Of a DNA stretch of 64,000 nucleotides, positions 44,471 through 57,679 are shown piece after piece. The stretch's first letter is position 1; every line of letters begins with the position of its first letter. Both the position numbers and the translations under genes were made by a program. This stretch comes from Enoplolaimus lenunculus (taxonomy: Eukaryota; Nematoda; Enoplea; Enoplida; Thoracostomopsidae): the NCBI GenBank assembly GCA_030248215.1, contig JASANG010000627.1, positions 537,814 through 601,813 on the forward strand, given 5' to 3'. The notes below the pieces were generated by a model. That model searched no databases, had not been told where the DNA came from, and saw only the letters and a program-made list of their open reading frames with translations.

Positions 44471-46934
44471 TCACGTGTTTCTATGGCCAGGAATAGGATC
44501 ATCTCTTCCAGACGAACCTACCACAATTTGTCCTGAAACACCATATGGTAGTCATGAAACATAAAACGTCATCATTTTACTTATTGCAACACAGCAATAA
44601 ACTACTGTTAGCAATAATGACATGTTTACACGATAAGTTATTCAAGCGGTCTAAATAATCAGCGAGCGCCTGCAGGGTGCGCAGAGAAATAACTTCTTAA
44701 ACAAGAAAGCTGCTGAAAATTAAACTTTACCGAGTGTACGTTTTCCAGAGTTGCCAGATTTATTATCTCGATCCGCCGGCACCGTCCTAATATTCACAGG
44801 AACAATAGGATTTATCGATTCACACGAGCAAGGTTTACAGACTGGCGTGGCTTCCGATTCCGCGATGAGATCAGCCTTCAAGGTATTTACTGCAAAACAA
44901 AGAAGCAAATAATTTGTTTAAACATTTTGCAAATGATATTTTACGGAACTCTGAAACCACCTTAATCTCTGAACCGGAACCTTATCTCCGGTTTTTTAAT
45001 TTCCCTAAAATAAAACGCAGTTTGCGTGGTAACGATAAAACGAACTTATTGTTAAGTTGGAAAGTTTTTGAAGCTTGCAGACATGGTTGTTGCAGAAACC
45101 AAACTTAAGTCAACCTCTGACTAAAGTGAACGTTGAACTTAAGTCTTTAAAGATAGAAGATATTGACAAATACACAGCTCCAAATTGTATTGCTTAATTG
45201 TTTAATCTTATTGCAAAGTCGGCAAGAAGATCAAATCTGGTGACTTAAGTCAAAGATGCAAAACTTATGTGAAATCTTTACGTAAATCAGAATTGCACTT
45301 TAAACTCACGTCCCTACAATTCAGCCAATGTCTGGATTTCCAAACCCAACCTGAATCATATATGATTATGTATGTAACTGCGTAAGTATTTACTGACTAA
45401 ATAGTTGACCGATTCGTCACTTCTAACGCAAACTTACAGATAACATACTAACATTCGTTTTAAAACCTCGCTATGTACCTCTGCGGTATAATAAAATAAA
45501 AAAACTATGCCTGCCTTGCTATCGCATTCGCCTTGTCAGAAAATTACCGTATAACATACCTTTCGTTTCGGTGTCTTCATGTTGTTGATGTGCGTCGAAA
45601 CGTGATAAATCTCGCGCTCCACGTTCGGAAACCACGTCGTCAACATGCGATATTTTTGTCGAGTTTGAAGCGAACTAAACACGTATAACATAATTATCAT
45701 TGCTACAAAATGCAACAGAAATTTTAATAATATGAATACCTCACTTTAAAAACACCAAGTAGTTTGTAATAGGGTAGACCACTGCCTCTTGACAACATTT
45801 TATTGCTACCTTCCAGCGCCGTCTGCCGTCAGACGGCGCCGAACGGTATCGTATGCAAATTGCAATGAATTTGTAAATAAGTTATTCTTAACTTACAGTC
45901 TTCCGAAGCCGTCCGACTCCTTCACGGCAAGTGTAGCGCTACCCTCTACTCACAATAATTCTAGTTCAAATACTATTAACAATATCCATTTAATAACAGC
46001 TACGTAAATTATTACAAAATTCGGACCATTATGCAACGAAGCTAATTAGTAACAAAACTAAAAATGTATAGCCGTTATAGTTATGGTAAAAAATTTAGTC
46101 GGCATATTTTTCACTTTTATACAGTGGTATTCCGAACACAAAATATAATCGGGTTTGCGCCATTAAACTATATCAGGGATGCGCTTAAATGTGTATGCAA
46201 CGTCTGTATGCAAGCAAACCAAGGGATTGTGTTATGTTTTACACTATTAAAATGAAACACATAATCCTATAATAAAATTTTTTTTCAATAAACGTGCCAC
46301 GACCGAATAAGCGTTTCTTGCAAGCTTTTTACCTTTGCAACATATCCTGGATCCCAGAAAAACAAATAGTACAGCGATAACATAACAGCAGGTGTCGAGA
46401 CAAACACTATATAACCAAATACTGTTGCGAGACGAATCCAGCTAAAATAATACACGCATTACGCACAAGTATATTGTTATTATTAGAAAACATTAAACGA
46501 ACAAATCACGTTGCAACTAGCATTCAGTAACCATTTGCTGTAGAGTACACTACGATAAACTAATTGCTCTTTGTGTATATGTAATTAACATGCAATGCAG
46601 TGTGCAGCAAGTATAAATACTCCACAACAATGACAGTCACGTAAAGGCTCAAATTTCAAATTTTTGTTCCTGTACCTGTGTAGTGATGGTAACCGCCTAG
46701 CAACTCTGAGCTTGACGATTTAACTTCTAGTTTGAAATCAAATTTCAAATGTCCAAAAGTTTGACACAGGTTATCAACTACTAACTTTTTACTGGTTCGT
46801 TGACTAAATTTGTTACGTCGTTTATCAGTCGTATACACCGGTACTTTGTTGTTCATCCGAACAGGAGTTGTTGTTGCTGCTGTTTCTGTTGCTGCATTTT
46901 CACGATGCAGAATATTGTTAGCCATTTTGTTCAT
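44471..46934 (-). CDS. InaF-motif membrane protein, 6 exons
   Basis: The InaF motif, named after Drosophila inaF (a partner of the TRP channel), is a short membrane segment with a basic start. Predicted exons: 46934-46786, 46441-46333, 45938-45897, 45674-45560, 44889-44731, 44532-44471. All phases agree; stop TGA at 44473-44471; 211 residues. Residues 1-49 are polar with a basic cluster (DKRRNKFSQRTSK). Residues 51-86 hold the motif: WIRLATVFGYIVFVSTPAV then MLSLYYLFFWDPGYVAK, including the FFWDP ending. The C-terminal 125 residues are hydrophilic and low in family identity. A second ATG in frame lies at 46925. Exon 1 to 2 uses donor AA/GTTAGT, chosen because it fits phase and motif. The motif call is strong, the outer exons moderate. 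Human relatives are INAFM1/2, but orthology is not claimed. Confidence 0.82.
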
Positions 46935-47239
46935 AAAACAGCAATTTTATCGTACACAAATGAAAATTTTAAAAAGTCAATGCTTAAAGAGCTAGAATAA
47001 AATAAATAACTGTACTATTAAATAACCAAGGTGGGAAATGTCAGATATACACGTAGGGCAGTACCAATAGCGTAGCCATTAAGGGGCTTAAGGGGTTAAA
47101 CAACCGTACCCTCTAAAATTTTTAGGAAGTATTTTAGATGGCAAAAACACTCCTGCCTTCGAAATCTATATCAAACGTGATACCCACCAACATTCCAAAA
47201 AATGACTACCACCCTGGATAGTGCTTTTTGCAAAAATTG
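46935..47239. other. intergenic between InaF gene and hAT element
   Basis: Upstream flank of the InaF gene. CAATAGCGTAGCCATTAAGG near 47066 resembles a hAT end (CAGTGGCGTAGC), but a partner was not found. Confidence 0.35.
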
Positions 47240-47247
47240 CAAAACAC

Positions 47248-48305
47248 CAGGGATGTGCGGTCTCGGTGTCAGTCTCTGTAAGTCTCGGGATTTGGCTGGT
47301 CTCGGTCTCGCTTTTTTGAGCCTCGGTGTGTTTCAAACCGAGTCCGAAGGAGAAAGACAAGACCTCGTTTTTTCTGCTCAATGTTCACAATAAACAGACG
47401 TCAGTTGTAACGGTCGATTTTTGACTGTAAATTTTGTGCTGTTTTTATGCGGAATTCACGTTTTATCCGGGGCAGGCGGGTCACGGTTTGACCCATATCG
47501 ATTCGACGTCAACGTAAAAACTCGGGCTCTTATATCTGGTTAAGAGACAAAACTCAAATTTCACATGACATTAGTTTGCAAACCACCGCTCTCAAATGTT
47601 CAACGGGTACAAGAGTCGGTATGTCACGTGATACTGTGTGATATTTATGCCAATATCATATGATATTCCAAAATTTCAACAAATACCATATGATATTCAG
47701 CGGGACGGTGTAATCTTTGGATGCTGAAAGATAAATGGAAAGTCAGACGGCACTACGGCAGAGGTGCAGATGTGCTTCCAATACCAAATACACTTCTGCA
47801 AATGGTTTCCGACACAAAATCGTATAAATCCACAGCTTCAGAATCCAAAAATTCAAATGTCGAATTTTAGTATATGATATTCAACAGGACAATTTGGGTA
47901 TGTTACCTCAAGTATGCAGTTATTTCAAAATATATATGATTCTGGCAGACAATGCCTCGAATATCATATATTGAAGAACAAAATGTGACCCTCACATAAC
48001 AGCAGACAAATGCGAATTTTTGAATACGATAATACGATGTGGCGTCTATAAGCAGACAAAACGTTACCCAATAGTGTAATAGGGACAAAACGTGTCCCAA
48101 GCTGCCCCGGTTATAACGTGGACTCACCATTAGTATTACTAGCAAATTTGTGGTAATTTTTGTGTTTCATATTATAAATTCTCAGCAGATGCAACTGTTT
48201 ATTATGCTCGCTACAATGACACAGAAGTACGCAAAAAGATTCAAAAGTTCTGTTACAAAAAATATTATATGCTCGGTAGTCTCGGACAGAGACCGCAGAT
48301 CCCTG
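47248..48305. mobile_element. 1.06-kb hAT-like non-autonomous element
   Basis: It starts CAGGGATGTGCGGTCTCGG and ends CAGAGACCGCAGATCCCTG (inverted, about 17 bp), flanked by an exact 8-bp duplication CAAAACAC (47240-47247, 48306-48313). The left subterminal region repeats GTCTCGG/CTCGGT words. Internal palindromic ATATGATATT words occur at 47660-47700 and 47930-47970. No transposase domain seen. Confidence 0.88.
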
Positions 48306-48643
48306 CAAAACACAACATCAATGTGTGAACGAAGACGGTGTTATTATACTCGCCCCTCGCACCCGAACAGGTCCGAGGACCCCTACCCATTTAAACGTTT
48401 CGGAGCTCTAAAACTTCATGGTCATCAAAAACTTGTTTGCCCATATGAGCCGCCAAGGGTCGATTCTCCCCCCCAATTGTGGGTTTCCGCCGGCACTGAG
48501 TGTCAACAACGATTGAAACCATAGTAAACTATTTGCCTGATGAGCGTTTGGAGTCAAAGGTTCAAAACACAAAAATTGCGAACACTCAGGTTGCTTCATA
48601 CAGTATTACACACCGCTGTTAAAAAATTCGGCCGATGTAAAAC

Positions 48644-48765
48644 CAGGGGTGGAACAGTATTATAAACATATTCCGAAGCCTAAACGCCAGAATGAGCATA
48701 TCGCTAAGTCTAAGCCTAATCCAATCAAAAAATTAGTCTAAAGCTTAAGATTACTCTATTCTAGT
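48644..48765 (+). repeat. hAT-like repeat with AAGTCTAAGCCTAA words
   Basis: Left end CAGGGGTGGAACAGTATT, then CGCTAAGTCTAAGCCTAA and AAATTAGTCTAAAGC, matching the middle of 41216-41407. Confidence 0.5.
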
Positions 48766-49195
48766 CCCACAGAAAAACGTTCCGCATCTGATCTTTAAAT
48801 GGGTCAAAAATACAAAGTGCTGGACATAAAGACTTCAGCATCTGTATCGCTCAACCAGATATTAACATAGTACTACATACAAAACCAGCAACAAGAAAGT
48901 TTATTTCAAATGAAGGAACAATTACAAACAAAAACAGCAAACTTAGACCAATAAACAACGCTTAGAGTAGACACTTCAATGAAGAAGAAAACTACTCATA
49001 TAAGCTTCATGAATTCTTTGGGAAGGTTTTACCACATAATCTGCACGTTTTAGGTTCAGCATTGCGTAATGTTATCTAGTTTCTTTTAAAACGAGTAATA
49101 ATGACAAAACAATATAATAGGGTAACAAAACTTAAAAACTACACAAGGACTTTTGAAAAAAAACTGCATAATATAACAAACAGGCAGGCTGCAAC
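48766..49195. other. intergenic, nothing recognised
   Basis: No supported feature. Confidence 0.35.
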
Positions 49196-49436
49196 CGGAA
49201 TTCCAGTTCCGGTAGGAAAATTCGGTATTTCTTACTATCCGGTTTCGGTCACAAATCCGGTATTTCATCACCGGAATTTTCCGGGATTTTGGCATTGTAA
49301 CTGGTGTGTTTACATCATTAAAAGCGATAAAATAGCGTTAAAAATGAATTTTTCGGTAACAAGTGTTTTTATTTTCCGGTCGCCGCTCCGGTTCTTTTAA
49401 CTTTCCGGTTTCGGTATTTTATAATTCCGATTGCAA
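49196..49436 (+). repeat. family B hAT-like element, decayed
   Basis: CAACCGGAATTCCAGTTCC on the left and AATTCCGATTGCA on the right, with CACCGGAATTTTCCGG inside. It lies just past the CCT3 3' end and may overlap its 3' UTR. Confidence 0.58.
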
Positions 49437-49616
49437 GTGAAAATCTCTCTGGTGTTATTGTAAACATAATGCACGATGGGATAGAGGATTTTGTAGTGAA
49501 TTCAAAACAAAAACTGCTTCCCAAGCGAAATTATAACTAGTGACTTACTCGCAAACAAACACACAATAAAAATTCATTGCAAATCGCTAAAGAAAAAGAA
49601 AGATTATCGAATAAAA

Positions 49617-52600
49617 CTAATCTGCTTCTGGCGGTGCTGCAGGTTCATTGCTTTCAGGTTGGGGTGCAGGCATATCGGGATCTTTCTTCTTTGTTCCACT
49701 TACAATGTCATCAATGCGCAACAACAAAATTGCCGACTACAATACAAAATTGTAAAATTTTGCATAACTAAACACAGTTTACATCAAGAGTGTTAATTTG
49801 GCAACATTTTATGTACGAAAGAATGTAACCAGCGCGCATTGCATTTTATGTTCGTACCAAAAATTGCTACTTATATTTAAAGATCACAAGTGACATCGCC
49901 TCCCTTAGAAGTTGGCAGGCCCAGGTTAAAAACGCAACGCGTGCTGACACTCTGAGCCCCTTCCAAAAAACAGGTAAGTTGCAAACTCTTAAATATAGTC
50001 ATTATCAACTCTTGATAATTAAAAGCTCCGCCAAATAATAAAATCACGAACGTCTCATTATAAAAATATAATTGTTATGAAGATTTAATTTAGTTTTCAG
50101 CAATATAATACAATGTTACGCATCATTACAAAAGGCATCTTAATTGCACCTCACTTGCTTACCTCAATAGCCGTTTTAAACGTTTGAACTCGAACAGCCA
50201 GCGGTTCCCAAATACCGTACTCGTTCATGTCGACAAGTTTACCGGTTGTCCCATCTACGCCCCATGTCGCTCCGCCTACTTGAGCATGTTTCGCCTGCAA
50301 CACAACAGCTTGCCTTGTATCAGTTATTATCTCACAAATACTACAAGCTTGAAACGGTATAAATACAATTAAAATATTGGACGCGTTAAAAAACTGACTT
50401 AAAATGAATAAATGAAATGGGTTATTTTGCTTTGACTATTCTAAATATAAAGACAGCGTACCAACTTACCCTCAAAGCAGTCAACGTTCGTATAGTATTT
50501 CCACCGCAATTCTGAATAAGTGTGCGCGGAATAACTTCAAGAGCACGAGCAATTGCAGCATACGGCCATTGCCGCACACCTTGGATTGATTTCGACTTTT
50601 CGTTCAACATCTTAAAACAATATCTCTATCGATCAGCTCGTGTCAGTTTTTTGGATCATTTCATACATATTCTAATTCTGCAAAAAAGGCCATCTACAAC
50701 CTAAAGTAGAAACCCGCACACATTGTGCATTAAAATTTCGTTAAAATTTTAAAGCAGTAAAGGATGTTACCACCATATACATTTGCAGAAAAAAAACCAA
50801 AACTTCAGTGAAAATCTGACTGTGCAACTGTAACACCGATAACTACATAATACTCATCACAATCTGACGTCCAAATAGAAGGCAAAATGGTAGTGAGAAT
50901 AGGATGGCACACAATCAATTCTGAAACATGAACCAAATGCTTTCCGAAACCTAAGAGATTACGCTAATTTTACTGTACGCTGTTCCCTATACTAAACTAA
51001 CTTGAGCTATTGCCATTTCGGTTGCGCCACCGCCTGGAACAATTCTCGGATCACGGAACAAATTGCGAACTGTTGCCATTGCGTCTTGCAAATTGCGTTC
51101 AACTTCGTTCAGTACATCTTTACTCGCGCCACGAAGGACAACCGTACACGCTTTAGCGACGTCACCACATTCAACAAAACAAAAATACCTAAAAACAAGG
51201 TTTAAACATTTTTGCAAAAGCAATTTTTCGATGTACTGTCGGCGAAATACAAACTGGTTATCAAGAAATCGAGACTAAAACATTTGTCGTGATTGGTGCA
51301 TTTCTTGCGCTGAAGTTACTTTAAAACACAAACAAAAAATACTGAACCATACTCATCGCCAATTTTTCGAACATCGTACAACTTTGCGTTTGTGCCAACA
51401 TCTTCTTCTCGCAAATCTGACGGCTCATGAACAATACGAGCGCCACACGCTCTACAAATACATACCAGAGGTTTTAAAGAGTAATAAAATCACAAAACAC
51501 ATCTCTAAAAGATGGCTTAAAATGAGCCACAGTTTCACAGCCACACATACGATCAGCAAAACAACAAGCTGCATAATTAATAAAACAACTAAATAGCAAC
51601 ACAAATATATAACGAACCAACCTTGCCAAACGATTATTGTCTGTCTTTTTCAGGCGGCGAAACGCAGTGATTCCAGCTTTGACAAGAAAATGTTGCGCTA
51701 AGTCGGATATACCTTTTTCAGTGAATACCATGTCTGGTTTCATCCTGGAAAAATGACATTATTAAATTAGGTTTACGACAATGTCATATAACAATGACAG
51801 CTTGTTCACACAAAATATTCGAGTTTTTGTTTTTACAATGCTCTTTCACCTGATATATTAATGTTACCTAGCTAAGTCTTCGAATGCAACATTCAATTCA
51901 GAAGTAAAATTGGAAATCATCATTCACACTGAAAACGTTATCCACCTGATAATTGCGTCACACATTTTTCGAATAGCTTCTTCTTCCAACTCTAGAACTC
52001 GAGTAAAGTCTTCGTCTTTGACAAAATCAATTTGAGTCTGTAAAAAGCAAGTACATTGATTAATCAGCCAGAAGATTACGATTTATATCCTGTCCGCATG
52101 TATAAATGTTAAAGGTAAAATCATGACTCAGTCATAAATAGATCTACAAGTTTTGGAAATTAAAAATCAGTAGAAGCGGTACGTTGAACATTGCTAGTAA
52201 AACTTTAGATAAGGACATAAAAATCTAAACGGTGCCGACACGGCTCGGTCAACCATGGATCTATGTGTTTTTGTACATAAAAACTAAACTGTAGAATTAC
52301 CTGGCTTTCTCCCTTTTTATATTCTAAGTTGCAATCCAACAAAACTATTCGTGGATTTTCAATTCGACGTCGCATTTTCGCATGCACTATGTCTTTATTC
52401 AATACGACTCCTTTCACTACACAAGAATCTTCAATGGATCCACCCGGAATCTAAAATTCAGAGCCAACGTGAGTTTTTTCTTTAAAAAACGACCAAATAG
52501 ACGGACATAAACGAATTGCACGTTAATAATTATCAAGCAAGCCACAAAATTACATCGATGCCGTAGTACAACCTATTGTTAACTTATGCTATAACATCCT

Positions 52601-55600
52601 ATTAGCATAGAACTAAATTTATCCGAGTCCGCAGTAATCTTTTCTAACCATAAGCAATATACGGTACATCGGCTACAATGCGCAAGAATCTATAAAATTT
52701 TATAGCTGAATGCAATAATAAAAACTCCCCACGACTGCTGTACTGTACTATGCGTGAATACAGCTTATCAACAAACCAGCTAACACTTAAAGTTTAACTT
52801 GCCTTTTCTATCCGTGCAAACCGTTTCAAATCAATTTCAACGCGCCCTTGATCCTCAGTGCGAACAGTTTTCACAGCTTCGAGTGCAAGTTTCACAGCTA
52901 AATCCATCCAACGAGAGATCATTTTTGTATTCAGGCACGATTGAACAACTTTGAGAATAGCCGCTTCATCCGCGGTGTCTATAGTCACACTGAAAATGTA
53001 AAAACAACACCCACTTATAAAATACACAGTGAAGTGCACCCCACACAAACGCACAGCAGTGCGTAAAGACAAGATACACATCATGCGGAGCTCCAACGGA
53101 CGAATCCAAGCACATTTATTAGATTAGCCGACACTCGACGTAGTTGCACAACAGTTCGCCAAATTTTTACCCTAGAAATTGCTTGAAGTAACCCAAAAGA
53201 AGTTAACGAACTCGTATAACAGGTCACCTAAAACCCTACACGATCACTACGGCATACTTTATGGTACCGCGATTTAGAAAAATAGCGACAAGAATGTTTG
53301 AAAGGTCAACACCCTGCATCATAAAGTAAAAATGTATGCCGGAACTTATACAACGCTTTTCAATAACGAATTTTAAACAACTTTTACTCAAGGCAACACA
53401 ACACAAATCATATCTCTACTTTATGGCGAAACTCTTACATACATTACGTTACTGTCTTAGAATTAACTACAGTTACTGAATGGTTTTAACACAGCTTGAC
53501 TATCTGAAAAAAACGGATTCTTTTATTCTTAATTTCGTTTTCGAAAACATAGCTTGAGCATTGAAAAATTGCAGGCGTTGAATCTAAGATATAAGAAACA
53601 TGCTATGTCTAGTTTTACCATTCATATATAGTCTACTCCTGCTATATATCCTAAAATTTCACATTTAACTAAACTATTTATGTAACCAAACTATAGTGTT
53701 TTCATTTCCATATTTGCTCTAAAATAACTATTTTACAATTTCCGTTTTATAAGATTTCAGCTGCTATATAGTCACCTGACATTCAGGCTCCATATAGAAT
53801 TTTAGTATCAACCATTCCAATATTAATTACTTATGCAATCATAATTTCGTCATACCTTAAACGATCCTGGCATATCACTATGATATCCTCTAGAGCCAAA
53901 CGGAACGCTTGAATAATTACGGTTGGATGCATTTTCTGTTCTAAGAAAGGCTCGGCAACTGATAACACTTCTCCAGCTAAAACCAACAAACCGATTATAA
54001 ACATAATGCTTTCGAGATCTGAAGAATAAACACAAAGCAAATCAGTTTCTGTATAAGACAACATTAACACCCACTAGTACTACTCACGCAGTATTATATC
54101 GAAATGCTTTTGTATAACACAGAATTACTTCTTAGTACTTCATACTAAAATACGGAAAATCTAACCTAGAATGATAACGGAAGTTGTTCCATCGCCAACT
54201 TCTTCGTCTTGAGTTCGACTGATTTCAATCATTGACTTAGCAGCAGGATGTTGAACTTGTATCTAAAATACACTTCAGCATACAACTATGTATCTTCCGT
54301 AAAATCTTGGTTGCGGAATGCGGTGTATCAAAATATTTACATGTGCGTCGTGTATATCTCGGGAAATGTTAGCATCCGGTTTGCCAGCTACACGTTTGCA
54401 GTTTTGCACTTGTTGATCTTTGTAATACTTTCAAAGCCTATACAATATATACCATATTGCTCATATTGTGCGGAAAATGTAAAAATGACATATTGAAATC
54501 AGACGACTCATTATAATCACCATTGTCACGTCATGCAATTAAGTGAAACAACCAATCTCCTATACGAGAATAATTTGTAACCTTGAAGTACTTTGATATA
54601 TTCAAGGTTTAAGCTAATGAATCGGCCCGACTACTGACAACTAAAATGGTTCTGACAATTCCGAGACAAGTAAAGCGGCGCTACACAAGCCACATTTCTA
54701 TAATTTAGTAGATAATGCAGTCTATAGCGTTACTTCACGAAGAATAGCATTTCCATCGTTCGTCATAACGATTCCTCCCATTGGGTCCATTAACATCTGA
54801 AAAAGAAGAATTCTGTGCATAAATGTAATACACATACCTCGTAATACGGCAAAATGTCAATGTTTAGCTCCAAAATAGAATAATCATAAGTTATCGTCAC
54901 TATGATTGTTCGTGTGCTTGACAAATGACGTAAAACTTGAACACAATATCAATACTAACACATGGCAGAGATACACTAAACAAGTCTTACTTTCAACATA
55001 GCTCGTGGTCCTAAACAAGTACGAATAACATCCGCGATTGCCTGGAACACACAAATTCATAGCATCAAGAATACTTCACGATGTCTTACATAAAATGAGC
55101 AATCCTGCTGAAGGAATTTAACACCTCATTGCTCACAGATCACACAAATTTAAAAAACAGTCTGATATACAAACCTCGTTTTAGCAGTACAAGACATCAC
55201 ACAGCCTATCAGTAAAAAGAAAACCCTAACAGTTTTAAAAATACGTTACAATTTTGAAAATCGGAAGCTTGGGTCACATAAAGCGCTGTTTACAATAAGA
55301 AATTTTGGTTGGGCACAAAAAATGTCATAGGTAGGGTTTACTATGTATGTTAGGAAAATATAAAATTTGTCACGTTAACTTACCTTTACACTTTTTTCAT
55401 TAACCCTACCCTAACGCGGGTCACAGAGCATTTTGTTATAGGCTTTAGAGTAGAGCTAATGGGATATTTGCCCTACATATATTTATATATATACAATTTG
55501 CAGGCTATATATAGCTGTGGCTGATGAATTATAGCGCAAACGCAATTTTGTTGCAATTAAACGTGCATTTTCGCAAATTATTCAAGTTGTCGTTTTATGT

Positions 55601-57679
55601 GGCGCTGTTGTTGCTGTATTGTACAGATGCACCTGCATTTAAAATATATAACATGTTTATTCCAATGTTAAAGTTGTCTGTAATCCTCCAAGATGTTTAC
55701 TCAAATTCCCAAACTTAAAATTAGACAAAAACAAGAGTGTAAACTTTAATCGCTGGCAAACAGTATATTTGTGTTATGTAATTATTAACTTGAAGCATGC
55801 AAGGTTAGCGTAGGTTTTTATAGTCAAGTGCCAATCGTTAATCATACAAACTTTGACCCATTCTACTTTTCGGGCCGTCCCGTTTTTTCTTCGACTCCAA
55901 AGCGTAGGGTTCCATCTTTTTTGCATAAGCTTGGAGTTAGGCTTACGATTAAGCTTAATATTAACATTTATTTTTACACATAGTCATAGGCTGGGCTTTA
56001 GACTCAAACAGTAGTTCTATCACAATTACTTTAAACTTTCCTTCATAAATTTCAATTCCTCTCAGTTTGCTCCGTTTTGCAACGAAAGTGTTAACCTTGT
56101 CAACCTTACCTTAACTCTCAAGCAACAAACAGGCACACCGCATATATACCTTTACGCGTGTAACGATTTACCTGCACACAAGTTGTATGTGTTGTGGTTT
56201 TGTATGTAAAACTTTGTCGTGAATTGTGGTTGGTTCCCGAACCAAAACGCTAGCACAGAACACTTTGTGACATGCGTTAGATAGAGTTAACGTAAAAAAA
56301 TCTAAGGGTAGAGTTAAAGTGTGGCAACTTACCCTATGACATTTACTGTGTCCAAGCAAAACTTCTTATTGTGAACCGCGCATAATGCAACATTTAACAA
56401 CGACGAAAAAAGCATCTAACCTTTGCAGCGTTTATATTTCCAATTTGAACACGATGGCCAGATTCTCGTTTCGTGTTCTGGTCTAAAAAGTTAAGCAAAC
56501 TTAAGTCTGTTGCAACTAACGCTCTGCACAACACCTGTTCGAAGTTTTGTCTAATGTTGAGGACCACGTTTGGAATCGAACCTCGTCATTCTTCCACTCG
56601 AGCCAAGCATACTACCACTACACCACGTGGTCATTGCAACAACTTATGCCAGTGCATGTGCACATGTATGGCAGTCTTTCGCTTTACATACACTTAACGT
56701 ACACATATACCGTCTTATCTCTTTTTAGCAAGGCTGCGGTTTAGTTCTTAAAAATAAGTGTTAAACATGGGAGACTTGTCCGTTATGTACACATGCAATA
56801 TAGTGTTTGCACTGTATGTACGCATACTAACAAGCAGTAAGGGACCAGGGTTGCGCCGGAATTCCTGCATAAAAACTATTCCTTTTCCGGTACCTGTTCC
56901 TCCTTTGCAGAACGTACAACGAATTCAAATATCTGACGAGTTTAGTAAAAAGTAAAAAAGTAGTTTTTGTTCCTGTAAAATTTGATCCTGTTGGAACCCT
57001 ACCGGCAGCATGCGATCGACTAATATAATTGATGATAAAGGTATTTGGACAGGCAGCTGCATTGGACAGTGATAGAGCGTTCGTAGGTGTAAGAATTCAA
57101 ACCAACCCGTATGTCTTTTATTCCAGCTGCTTAGTAAAAGGTATTACGTCGCCGAGAGTACCTACGTATAGAGATGAGTGGCTACGCCGTGAGCGCAACG
57201 GTGAATTGGAATGCTATGAACACGGTAATCAGCCAATTATAGGATGGGTGGTCAAAGAACGATCTTGTTAAAAATTGGGCATATAAGCATGTGAGATATA
57301 GGTTTCCGTTATGTACACAAGCAATGTAGTGCAGTGAACTGTGTGTATGCCGGCAGCCAGAATACGATCGACATAAATCGATGATAAACGTTATTGAAGA
57401 GGCGGACCGCGTTACACAGCAACAGAACGTTCGCTTAAGGATTCGTTAGTTTGAGTGTTCGAACTCACAACACGTGCGTGCCTTTCCTGCTGCTTAGTAA
57501 AAAGTCAAAGTTGCCCAACACCTACCTTGACTAACAAACGGCAAGGCGCTATGACGTCTACACCAAAATGATAAATACAAAAAATACTAGCAAAAAAGTA
57601 GACCGTAGATAGCTATACATACATTAAACTTACTAAGTACAATAATAGGAACTCCTCCAGGACCGCCTGCCATAACCAT
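49617..57679 (-). CDS. CCT3: T-complex protein 1 subunit gamma (CCT3), 15 exons
   Basis: The gamma subunit of the cytosolic chaperonin TRiC/CCT, which folds actin, tubulin and other proteins with ATP. Predicted exons: 57679-57634, 56482-56421, 55041-54991, 54796-54734, 54262-54166, 53976-53856, 52989-52803, 52450-52301, 52037-51946, 51744-51622, 51451-51353, 51188-51002, 50610-50470, 50294-50163, 49736-49617. All phases agree; 556 residues (human 545). ATP-site motifs: TCLGP (44-48), NDGNAIL (66-72), GDGTTS (97-102), NLQDAM with the catalytic Asp about 399, and VPGGGATEM (414-422). The apical domain holds [14 protein letters not shown] and [18 protein letters not shown]. The C-terminus, Lys then Pro/Glu/Ala-rich, is variable in the family. 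The start is MVMAGG or the second ATG at 57673. The intron after exon 7 uses a GC donor. Looks intact. Confidence 0.96.
52451..52802 (-). other. GC-AG intron in CCT3
   Basis: The exon ends GAAAAG and the intron opens GCAAGTT, closing in TTTTAG. No in-phase GT is available at the position where the protein must be cut (between IEK and IPGG). Confidence 0.8.
56562..56632 (-). repeat. tRNA-derived SINE, family 1, copy c (CCT3 intron 1)
   Basis: 71 bases of tRNA-like head on the minus strand: GACCACG and CGTGGTC pair as a 7-bp acceptor stem, A box TGGTGTAGTGG, B box GGTTCGATTCC. The anticodon arm (CTTGG/GGAAG around CTCGAGT) and T stem are mismatched. Body words run left to about 56500 and match copies a and b. 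Confidence 0.75.
56848..57001 (+). repeat. hAT-like repeat with CCTGTTGGAACCCT end (CCT3 intron 1)
   Basis: Starts CAGGGTTGCGCCGGAATTCC, ends GATCCTGTTGGAACCCTACC; CTTTTCCGGTACCTGTTCC words inside. Related to 5090-5190. Confidence 0.5.
57053..57145 (+). repeat. tRNA-derived SINE, family 2, copy b (CCT3 intron 1)
   Basis: Head GGACAGTGATAGAGCGTTCG resembles AGTGGTAGAGCGTTCG of a tRNA. Tail ATTCCAGCTGCTTAGTAAAA is shared with copies a and c. Confidence 0.58.
57393..57520 (+). repeat. tRNA-derived SINE, family 2, copy c (CCT3 intron 1)
   Basis: GCAACAGAACGTTCGCTTAA, a B box GTGTTCGAACTCAC, then the tail TTCCTGCTGCTTAGTAAAAA. Confidence 0.58.

Noticed and set aside
46656-46785. Extension of InaF exon 1 to about 46676
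   Set aside because: The frame stays open, but its donors give the wrong phase for the InaF motif exon; the GTTAGT donor at 46785 fits phase and motif.
49196-49400. Plus-strand coding at 49.1-49.4 kb
   Set aside because: It is the translation of a family B repeat.
56562-56632. A working tRNA gene
   Set aside because: Boxes A and B and the acceptor stem are good, but the anticodon and T stems do not pair, and the same head with a shared body occurs at 4840-4990 and 5640-5775. It is a SINE.
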